This document shows positions 1-5,965 of a stretch of 12,085 bases of DNA, piece by piece. Position numbers and translations under genes: made by a program. Source of the stretch: Victivallales bacterium (GTDB lineage Bacteria; Verrucomicrobiota; Lentisphaeria; Oligosphaerales; Lenti-02); contig JABGQJ010000182.1 of the NCBI GenBank assembly GCA_018648945.1, forward strand, positions 1-12,085, written 5' to 3'. How positions within the stretch are numbered: position 1 is the stretch's first letter; each line of letters opens with the position of its first letter. The notes under the pieces were generated by a model. The model was not told the DNA's origin and ran no database searches. It saw only the letters and a list, made by a program, of their open reading frames with translations.

Positions 1-1523
1 AGATGAAGGACGGCAAGCTCGTCCCCCTCTGGCGCTATGACAACGCCCGCTACCCCACGGAATACTGGGGCCAAGGCGCCCACACCACCCGAGCCGCTGA
101 TGTGGATGGCGACGGGCGCGACGAGATCCTGCTCGGCAGCGTCTGTATCGACGACGACGGCACGCCCCTTTGGACCACCGGGCGCGGCCATCCTGATGGC
201 GCGCATCTGGGCGACATCCTGCTCGACCGACCCGGTCTGGAGGTCTTCTACTGCATGGAAACCCGCCAACGGGTCGATGGCGGCCTGTCGCTGGTGGATG
301 CGGCGACCGGTGCGTTCATCTGGAAACTCGGCATCCCCACGACCCACGTCCACAGCGGCGGCATGTGCGCCGACATGGACCCGCTCTCCCCGGGTCGCGA
401 ATGCTACGGGGCCGACACCGATGCCAAGAAGCGCTCCAACCGCGGTTGGTTCTACAGTGCGGATGGGCGCGTGCTCCAAACCGGCGTCGGCTATGCGGCC
501 ACGCAGCCGACCATCTTCTGGGATGGTGACCTGCAACGCGAGATCTTCCGGGGCCGAGTCATGGACCATGGCGGCGGTCCGCTGGAAGACCGCATGGCCC
601 GGGGCATGGTGGCAGACGTCATCGGCGACTGGCGCGAGGAGGTAATCGCCTCGCAACCCGGCGAGCTCCGCATCTACTCCACCACCATCCCCGCCATGGA
701 CCGCCGGACCTGCCTGATGCAAGACCACATTTACCGCGCCTGCGTGCGCATGGCGAGCATGGGCTACGTGGTCTCGCCGACTCTCTCGCGACCACCCGCC
801 GCCACCGCCCACAGCGTCAATCTGACCAAGGTCGATTCCGACGACGGCGCGGCCTGTCGGGTCGTGGTCACCGCCGCACCGGGGAAGGCGTTGCAGGGCA
901 CTCTCCAGCTCAGCCCTGATCCGGGGATCTCCCTCGCCAAGTCTGCACTCACGGTCGATCTCAAGCCGGGGGCCATGCAGGTCTGGAATGTCCCCATCGT
1001 CCCTGCGGAGAACCGCGCGGCCAAAGGCCGCATCGTGGCCGAACTGACCACGGCCCAGCAGACCCTACGCACCGAGGCCTGGGTCCAGACCACAGCCAAA
1101 CCTACGACCACCGGTGCTTTGGTGGAAGCCGAGACCATCGCGGCCCAAGGCGGGGGCGAGGTCCACATCCGCAAGGACAAGGCCAACGTGCGTGGTACCT
1201 GTATCTCCCACTGGGACAAGAAGGGGCACTTCCTGGAATGGCAGGTTGAGATCCCCGCCAACGGGCGGTTCTACCTGCTGGTCCGCTACTGCACCCCGCA
1301 CGAGGGCAAACGGCAGCTCCAGCTCGATGGCAAGGACATCAGCGAGATCGCCTTCCCCATGACCGGCGGCTTCGGGGACGGTGCCACCGATTGGGAAGAG
1401 ATCACCTTCGCCGACCCCAACGGCAAGCCGTTCACGCTCAAGAAGGGGCGACACACCATTCGCCTCACCAACACCAACGACACCGGCATCAACCTGGACT
1501 ACCTCGGCTTCGTCCGCCGGTAA
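1..1523 (+). CDS. Rhamnogalacturonan lyase-like protein (PL11 type) with C-terminal CBM35/6-like domain, 5' partial
   Basis: The frame is open to the left edge; the ATG at 3 is probably an internal Met. 506 codons are visible. Residues 1 to about 260 (counted from that Met) resemble the C-terminal half of the PL11 beta-propeller lyases (YesW/YesX): a calcium-loop-like DVDGDGRDE at 33-41, DVIGDWREE at 205-213 and LRIYSTTIP at 222-230. Family members cleave rhamnogalacturonan I backbones outside the cell by beta-elimination. A beta-sandwich-like linker (about 268-368) follows. Residues about 370-506 look like a CBM35/CBM6 module: it starts with VEAE, contains GHFLEW and ends NLDYLGFV. The N-terminal part of the propeller and any signal peptide lie outside the window. 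The gene ends 56 bp before a convergent gene, with a double hairpin between. Family assignment is from remembered motifs; exact substrate is inferred. Confidence 0.82.
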   Translation, partial: MKDGKLVPLWRYDNARYPTEYWGQGAHTTRAADVDGDGRDEILLGSVCIDDDGTPLWTTGRGHPDGAHLGDILLDRPGLEVFYCMETRQRVDGGLSLVDAATGAFIWKLGIPTTHVHSGGMCADMDPLSPGRECYGADTDAKKRSNRGWFYSADGRVLQTGVGYAATQPTIFWDGDLQREIFRGRVMDHGGGPLEDRMARGMVADVIGDWREEVIASQPGELRIYSTTIPAMDRRTCLMQDHIYRACVRMASMGYVVSPTLSRPPAATAHSVNLTKVDSDDGAACRVVVTAAPGKALQGTLQLSPDPGISLAKSALTVDLKPGAMQVWNVPIVPAENRAAKGRIVAELTTAQQTLRTEAWVQTTAKPTTTGALVEAETIAAQGGGEVHIRKDKANVRGTCISHWDKKGHFLEWQVEIPANGRFYLLVRYCTPHEGKRQLQLDGKDISEIAFPMTGGFGDGATDWEEITFADPNGKPFTLKKGRHTIRLTNTNDTGINLDYLGFVRR

Positions 1524-1531
1524 CACAGGAA

Positions 1532-1572
1532 CGGGGCCAGCCCCGAACCCCGCCGGGGAGACCAGTCTCCCC
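1532..1572. repeat. Double-hairpin repeat, copy 1 (REP-like)
   Basis: Two adjacent inverted repeats lie between convergent genes. CGGGGC (1532-1537) pairs with GCCCCG (1540-1545) around CA. GGGGAGAC (1555-1562) pairs with GTCTCCCC (1565-1572) around CA. Nearly the same sequence occurs in reverse complement at 5829-5870. It may end transcription from both sides, but there is no T-tract after the stems, so it is called a dispersed repeat rather than a standard intrinsic terminator. Confidence 0.75.
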
Positions 1573-1579
1573 CGTCCAC

Positions 1580-2557
1580 TTACCGCAACCGGGCATCCAG
1601 GGAAACGCGCTCAATCTGCACCGCTGCCTTGATCGGCCCGGTGATCTCCCAGCCCATGTTCATCCCGCCCAAGCGATAGTCGTCGATGTCGTGGGAGTCC
1701 TTCAGATACCCCCGCTTCCAGGCATCGGCCAACGCCTCCTTGAGCATCGGCAACAGGTCCATCTCAATCTCCATCCACTCCTTGTCGTGCGGGCTCTCCT
1801 TCGAGAACCGGGCGAAGGCCGGCGTATAGATGTACTTGCCGGTGCCCAACTTCTTCTTGCTTCCCATATCGGGGGCCATATGCGCCTTCGGCGAACGCCA
1901 GCGGTAGTCGTAGAGCATGATCCCGAACCACAGGTAGTCGCCATATCCCTTGGACTGCCTGTTCAGGTTCTGGACCGTCACGAAGAACACCGTCTGCGCC
2001 GTGTGCCGCTTGTCGTGCCAGCCCGGTGCCTTGAACGGCTCCGCTTCGAGCAGGCGATAGCGGATATGGAAGGGAACCGCCGCCAACTCCGGCAGTGAAG
2101 GATGGTGCAACAGACGTCGCTGACTAAGCAGCATGTGGGGCCACGGATCGCCCCGCTCGGGTGCTTTCCGCTGGTACTCTGTGACCCCATCCAGCGAGAG
2201 CACCACCCCCGCGTCCTTGCCGAATACCAGCCGCTTGGTCCCATCGGCAAAGCACACCCGGGCATCCGGCAACGTCTCCGCCTTGGCTCCGGCCAGCGTG
2301 AACCGGCTATCCCACTGCGCCAATCCCCAACCCGGCTCGTCTCCACCCGGCCATGGCTGCAACACCCCTCGATCCACATGCTTGCCCGGCTTCGGGTCCC
2401 ACACCACCACGCCATTCTGGAACGTGGTGTCTGCCAGCAACGGGGTATCAGCCACAGTCTTCTCCTCCTTCTCCTGCGAGAGGGCAAACACCCCGGTCAA
2501 CAGCACGAGAGCAGTCACTCGAAACAGCCAGTATCGGGTTGGTCCATCGTCATCCAT
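1580..2557 (-). CDS. Unrecognised secreted protein, possibly carbohydrate-related
   Basis: 325 residues; I cannot name the family. The start chosen is the ATG at 2557-2555, which gives a short N-terminus (MDDDGPTRYW) followed by a hydrophobic segment at about 14-26, consistent with a Sec signal peptide or membrane anchor; no lipobox cysteine is visible. An in-frame TTG at 2599, preceded by GGGAG, would add 14 residues and sits inside a hairpin. The mature part is rich in aromatics and has conspicuous motifs: DPWPHMLLSQ (137-146), DYLWFGIMLYDYRW (207-220) and GGMNMGWEIT (297-306). Trp/Tyr-rich beta-strand-like text of this sort suggests a beta-sandwich, but that is inference. It is convergent with the PL11-like gene and divergent from the transglutaminase-fusion gene, so it probably belongs to the same extracellular polysaccharide setting. 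A long open frame on the + strand opposite it is a shadow. Confidence 0.8.
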   Translation of the reverse strand: MDDDGPTRYWLFRVTALVLLTGVFALSQEKEEKTVADTPLLADTTFQNGVVVWDPKPGKHVDRGVLQPWPGGDEPGWGLAQWDSRFTLAGAKAETLPDARVCFADGTKRLVFGKDAGVVLSLDGVTEYQRKAPERGDPWPHMLLSQRRLLHHPSLPELAAVPFHIRYRLLEAEPFKAPGWHDKRHTAQTVFFVTVQNLNRQSKGYGDYLWFGIMLYDYRWRSPKAHMAPDMGSKKKLGTGKYIYTPAFARFSKESPHDKEWMEIEMDLLPMLKEALADAWKRGYLKDSHDIDDYRLGGMNMGWEITGPIKAAVQIERVSLDARLR

Positions 2558-2588
2558 GACGCCAACCGTAGCCCGTCCTCCTGCCTTT

Positions 2589-2797
2589 GCCAGACGCAAT
2601 CATGCGTGGCTCCCGGGGTAAGCCGATGCACGCGCGCCAGCGAGGATGGGAACGGCATCTTGCCGCATCGGACGTGGGATCAAAGCGGCGAGGACGCCGC
2701 TTCTACCCTGAAGACACAGGCGACACGCGTGTGCTACTTCCCCGACGGCATCCGCTTGGCGGAACGGCAGCGACCCACCCGAGGCGTTGCCCTCGGG
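2589..2797. other. Divergent intergenic region with five hairpins
   Basis: No convincing gene lies between 2558 and 2950. It holds five short inverted repeats: 2589-2610 (GCCA, 2-nt bulge, CGCA, loop ATCA, TGCGTGGC); 2653-2665 (CGGCA/TGCCG, loop TCT); 2683-2702 (AAGCGGCG/CGCCGCTT, loop AGGA, perfect 8-bp stem); 2751-2763 (TCCGC/GCGGA, loop TTG); and 2778-2797 (CCCGAGG/CCTCGGG, 6-nt loop). A 10-bp palindrome ACACGCGTGT is at 2723-2732. At 2622-2642 a 21-nt stretch matches 5752-5772 at 19 positions. This density suggests dispersed palindromic repeats or regulatory leader elements; no known riboswitch or RNA family was recognised. Confidence 0.6.
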
Positions 2798-2815
2798 GTA
2801 GTGGGGGAGTATGAT
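2787..2815 (+). promoter_or_regulatory. Candidate sigma70 promoter for the transglutaminase-fusion gene
   Basis: TTGCCC (2787-2792, 4 of 6 to TTGACA) and TATGAT (2810-2815, 5 of 6 to TATAAT) are separated by exactly 17 bp. A transcript would start near 2822, ahead of both candidate start codons (2879 and 2951). The -35 box overlaps the right part of the inverted repeat at 2778-2797, which could act as an operator. Prediction from consensus only. Confidence 0.4.
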
Positions 2816-2950
2816 GTAAGGTGTAGCTGTTTGTCCTGGAGTAGGCATGATGCAGCGAGCCATCGAGGAACACTAGGCATGATCGCACGACTTCGTCGAT
2901 CCACAGTCCGGATGTCTCCGGAGCCACCCCCAACGCCTGCGAGGCGAGGA

Positions 2951-5521
2951 ATGACCCGGACGCTTTTGGCGGGGATAATCATCATGACCTTGGGGGTAGC
3001 TGTGAGCACGATGGGCGCGGATGGGTGGTCGGATCAACAGCAGGCGCTCTACACGGGGCCGGCGGTGGAGACGCAGGAGGACCTCGCGCCCTATACGGGC
3101 GTGAAGGCGGCAAGACGCATCGTCGGCAAGGACCGCCGGGCAGCCTATATGGCGAACTACCGGCAGTTGGGCATCAACTACGGAGGAGGCGTGGAATTCC
3201 AGCTACGCCGGGAGCAGGTGATCCTCTGCCCCCAGACGATGGCCTACATCTACGGTGCCTTCACGCCACTCCAGGTCCGCTATGAGCGGGGCTCGCGCCC
3301 GAGGCTTGAGCAGGTCGTGGCGAAGATCACCGCTGGCTGCAAGACAGACCGAGAGAGGGTCCTCGCCCTCATGCGGTTCTGCCGAGACCTGCGCAACCAG
3401 CCGGGCCTGCGGTGGGACAACTACATCTATGGCGGCACCGAGGAGCAGATGATCGACAAGCCGGAGATCCTCTGCGAGACTCTGGGCCGACTGATGGTGG
3501 CCCTCTGCGAGGTGACGGGAATCCCCGGCCGCATCATCATGCACGACCTGGGTGGCCACATCGTCAGCGAGATCCATGTGGAGGGGAGCTGGGCCTACAT
3601 CGATCCCCGTTGCGGCATGTACTTCCTGAAGCCCGATGGCAACTTCGCGTCCTTGCTCGACCTCTGCCGATCCCCCTCGCTCATCGACAACCAGCCGGAT
3701 GCAGTGAAGGCCGATGTCTCCGACGTGTGGACATGGTCCTTCCGGGCCTGGAAAGTCCGCAACATGTACTGCAACGAGAACGAAGTGAACGGCTTCCAGA
3801 ACTACAGTCTGGCCGACGCCGAGGAATACAGCTTTCTGCAAGTGCCACGCCAGACCGCAGAAACCAACGGCCTGCTGACCATCAACAAGAAGTACGTGCG
3901 CACGGCTCACCGCGCCCTCGGTCTGCTACCGCAGCCGACGGGGCGGAGTTGGCGGAACCAGACGCTCAAGAAGATCGATATCGCCTACCGACACGATGGT
4001 TTCAGCATCTTCTTCAAGAAACCACCCATGAACCGCACGGAACTCTACCGGCGCTACCTCGACCCCTTCGAGAACTCGAACGTGGGCACTCTCGTCTGGG
4101 GGGTCGGACCGGGCAGCGTGTTCTGCTACGAAACGAAGGTGGGGGAGATCTTCGGCGAAGGTCTGACGGACCCCCAGCGCAGAATGCTCCGCCCGGGCGA
4201 CCGCTGGGTGCACGAGAACGTGATGGGCCTCATCAAGGAGGGTGGTGGTCCCATGCAGATGGCCGTAGCCCGGGCCCATCAACTCGGCAAGAAGCTCATC
4301 GCCAGACTGGAGATGAACCACGAGTACGGCCCGGCCAAGGACGACAACTGGATGTGGGTGGCCTTCGTCGGGAGCCTGAACAAGAAACACCCGGAGTACC
4401 GCATCGGGCGGGGCGTCCTGCTGGACTATAAACACCAGGAGGTCCGCGACTTCAAGCTCGCCATCCTGCGCGAGACCGTGCAACTGGGGGCCGATGGGGT
4501 ATCACTGGACTTCGCCGTCTACCCGCCCTTCTTCGCCAAAGCAGACCCCGGCATCATGACCCAGTTCGTGCGCGATGTCCGCGCCATGCTCGACCAGGAA
4601 GGCAGGAAGCGCGGCCAGCATCTCGACCTGGCGGTACGCGTGCCCTCCGTCGATTGGCTGGAACTGGGGCTGGATTGGCCGGCATGGATGGAGGAGCGAC
4701 TCATCGACCTCATCTTCCCCACCCACCGCCGCTTCCCCGACTACTTCGACAACCGGGTCGAGCAGTTCATCGCTGCGGGCCTCCGCACAGGAATCCCGGT
4801 GTACCCCACGGTCTGGCAAGCGCTGGGGTTCGTGAACACCGACAGCGATCCCAGCGATACCGCATCAGGGCGCAGACGCTATGACAAGCCCAAGACCGCC
4901 GGCATGTTCCGAGCCCAGGCCCTGATGTTCATGCGGGCCGGAGCCCAGGGCATCCAGCTTGGCATGTCCGAGGATCAGTGGCGCGGCAAGCCATGGATGA
5001 ATGAGCTGGGCGACCCCGCCAAGCTCCTCTTTGCCGACAAGCACTACATGGTCGATCCCATCCACATCCGCCCTGGAACCATCGAGTTGCGCAAGGACAA
5101 GGGGAAGTTCACGGGGACTATGGCCCTCAATCTGCGGGTAGCGGACGATGTCAAGGCGGCGCGGAAAGCGGGTCACCAAGTGAAAGCCACCTTGGTGGTC
5201 TACTGTCAGCCACTTGCGGCCGGCGAGCGGCTCGCCATCCGGATCAATGGGCGTGACCCCGTCGCCATCTCCGGCGATACCAGCGAGGCAGAAGCCCGCC
5301 GGAACACGCAAGCCATCGATCCCAGCAAAGGCAACCACAAAGCCTTCATCTTCCAGAAGGACTGGTGGAAGCGAGGCGAACACAGGATCGACATTCCGGG
5401 CCAATGGTGGCGGCTCGGAGACAACCACATCCGCCTTGCCTACTCCGCCAGGGAGAAACGCCCCCAAACCCCGTTCACCATCACCTGGGTCGATCTCCTG
5501 CTGGACTACAGCAAGGAGTAG
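2951..5521 (+). CDS. Secreted transglutaminase-like / glycosidase-like TIM-barrel fusion protein
   Basis: 856 residues from ATG 2951, which follows GAGGCGAGGA and directly yields a signal peptide (MTRTLLAGIIIMTLGVAV, cleavage likely near 23 after MGA). An in-frame ATG at 2879, with GAGGA 9 nt upstream, would add 24 Arg/Pro-rich residues and is the alternative start. Residues about 130-235 are a transglutaminase-like (papain-fold) domain: Cys175 in ILCET, GIPGR, His203 in GGHIVSEIHVEGSW and Asp218 in IDPRCG form a normal triad. Residues about 345-705 resemble a GHL10-like TIM barrel, with ADGVSLDFAVYPP around Asp515 and Asp520. The tail (about 706-856) is beta-rich and has no name I recognise. 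Such a fusion could process glycopeptide or polysaccharide material outside the cell; substrate and chemistry are unknown. The domain calls rest on motifs; the barrel is the less certain of the two. Confidence 0.83.
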   Translation: MTRTLLAGIIIMTLGVAVSTMGADGWSDQQQALYTGPAVETQEDLAPYTGVKAARRIVGKDRRAAYMANYRQLGINYGGGVEFQLRREQVILCPQTMAYIYGAFTPLQVRYERGSRPRLEQVVAKITAGCKTDRERVLALMRFCRDLRNQPGLRWDNYIYGGTEEQMIDKPEILCETLGRLMVALCEVTGIPGRIIMHDLGGHIVSEIHVEGSWAYIDPRCGMYFLKPDGNFASLLDLCRSPSLIDNQPDAVKADVSDVWTWSFRAWKVRNMYCNENEVNGFQNYSLADAEEYSFLQVPRQTAETNGLLTINKKYVRTAHRALGLLPQPTGRSWRNQTLKKIDIAYRHDGFSIFFKKPPMNRTELYRRYLDPFENSNVGTLVWGVGPGSVFCYETKVGEIFGEGLTDPQRRMLRPGDRWVHENVMGLIKEGGGPMQMAVARAHQLGKKLIARLEMNHEYGPAKDDNWMWVAFVGSLNKKHPEYRIGRGVLLDYKHQEVRDFKLAILRETVQLGADGVSLDFAVYPPFFAKADPGIMTQFVRDVRAMLDQEGRKRGQHLDLAVRVPSVDWLELGLDWPAWMEERLIDLIFPTHRRFPDYFDNRVEQFIAAGLRTGIPVYPTVWQALGFVNTDSDPSDTASGRRRYDKPKTAGMFRAQALMFMRAGAQGIQLGMSEDQWRGKPWMNELGDPAKLLFADKHYMVDPIHIRPGTIELRKDKGKFTGTMALNLRVADDVKAARKAGHQVKATLVVYCQPLAAGERLAIRINGRDPVAISGDTSEAEARRNTQAIDPSKGNHKAFIFQKDWWKRGEHRIDIPGQWWRLGDNHIRLAYSAREKRPQTPFTITWVDLLLDYSKE

Positions 5522-5592
5522 CACGGGAACCGGCGCTTGGGGAGGACGCGCGGTGGGTTGGGGCCTGGCTGGTCGGAGCGTGAGCAAGGGAT

Positions 5593-5638
5593 ATGGCGCG
5601 CCATCGGACGAATCGGTCGGATCGGACGAATCGGACCA
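5593..5638. repeat. 12-bp palindrome followed by a 9-bp tandem repeat array
   Basis: A perfect palindrome ATGGCGCGCCAT (5593-5604) runs into four 9-bp units: ATCGGACGA (5603-5611), ATCGGTCGG (5612-5620), ATCGGACGA (5621-5629) and ATCGGACCA (5630-5638). Units 1 and 3 are identical. The array lies in the 444 bp gap between the fusion gene and jetA. Its 9-bp period could be read as a three-residue peptide repeat in some frames, but no gene with a credible start or ribosome site surrounds it. Confidence 0.75.
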
Positions 5639-5684
5639 GTGGGCGCATGGTGCGCGAGCAACGGCGGTCGCCTTGCGGAGTGGT
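5638..5684. repeat. Diverged direct repeat, copy 1
   Basis: Starts AGTGGG and ends with the 18-mer GTCGCCTTGCGGAGTGGT (5667-5684), which recurs exactly at 5779-5796. The 29 bp between are alignable with the second copy after small gaps. It is non-coding as far as can be seen. Confidence 0.65.
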
Positions 5685-5700
5685 CGTTCGCTCCTTCCGG

Positions 5701-5719
5701 CACGCCCGAACGGGCCGTG
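5701..5719. other. Short hairpin with one-base bulge
   Basis: CACG (5701-5704) pairs with CGTG (5716-5719) and CCCG (5705-5708) with CGGG (5711-5714), leaving one bulged C and a tiny loop. No T-tract follows in either direction, so it is not called a terminator. It lies between the two direct-repeat copies. Confidence 0.4.
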
Positions 5720-5746
5720 TCTGTGGCAGAAACCAAGAGAATGGGG

Positions 5747-5796
5747 AGTGGGCCGATGCAGACGCGCCAGCGGCGGCAGTCGCCTTGCGGAGTGGT
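5747..5796. repeat. Diverged direct repeat, copy 2
   Basis: Second copy of the element at 5638-5684: AGTGGG start and exact 18-mer GTCGCCTTGCGGAGTGGT at 5779-5796. Its interior (5752-5772) matches 2622-2642 at 19 of 21 positions, so part of this unit also exists upstream of the transglutaminase-fusion gene. It runs into the hairpin at 5783-5812. Confidence 0.65.
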
Positions 5797-5812
5797 ACGC
5801 CACACCGCAAGG
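5783..5812. other. Strong hairpin overlapping the direct repeat
   Basis: CCTTGCGG (5783-5790) pairs with CCGCAAGG (5805-5812). After an A/A mismatch, GTGG (5792-5795) pairs with CCAC (5800-5803) around a TACG loop. This gives 12 base pairs in total. No run of T follows, so termination is uncertain; a REP-like element or an RNA processing site are alternatives. Confidence 0.55.
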
Positions 5813-5826
5813 CATTCACGAAGGGT

Positions 5827-5870
5827 CCGGGGAGACCGGTCTCCCCGGCGGGGTTCCGGGGCTGGCCCCG
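5827..5870. repeat. Double-hairpin repeat, copy 2 (inverted relative to copy 1)
   Basis: A perfect 22-bp palindrome (5827-5848, half-site CCGGGGAGACC) is followed by CGGGGC (5857-5862) and GCCCCG (5865-5870) around TG. The reverse complement matches 1532-1572 with only a few differences, including the spacing between the two hairpins. It ends two bases before the candidate jetA -35 box. Confidence 0.75.
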
Positions 5871-5871
5871 C

Positions 5872-5900
5872 TTGACGGAGCTGGCGGGCGGTAGTATCTA
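5872..5900 (+). promoter_or_regulatory. Candidate promoter of the jetABCD operon
   Basis: TTGACG (5872-5877) matches the sigma70 -35 consensus at 5 of 6 positions. The best-spaced -10 candidate, TATCTA (5895-5900, 17 bp spacer), is weak; TAGTAT (5892-5897) is closer to consensus but has a 14 bp spacer. The position, about 65 bp ahead of jetA and just after the palindromic repeat, fits an operon promoter. Confidence 0.33.
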
Positions 5901-5965
5901 TGAGGTCTCAGACGAGCCAGCCCTGACTGCTCTCCTTCCGCCACGACCACAGAGAACGAGGATAC

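Noticed and set aside
1532..1572. Standard bidirectional intrinsic terminator between the convergent genes
   Set aside because: The stems are strong but no T-rich tract follows on either strand, and the element recurs elsewhere, so a dispersed repeat is the safer call.
2102..2950. A long + strand open frame that extends the transglutaminase-fusion gene upstream across the minus-strand gene
   Set aside because: It has no signal peptide or domain-like text, lies opposite a credible secreted gene, and a proper ribosome site plus signal peptide begin at 2951.
5603..5796. Possible CRISPR array
   Set aside because: The tandem units are only 9 bp with no spacers, and the longer direct repeat occurs just twice with about 94 bp between the exact 18-mers; no cas gene is present.
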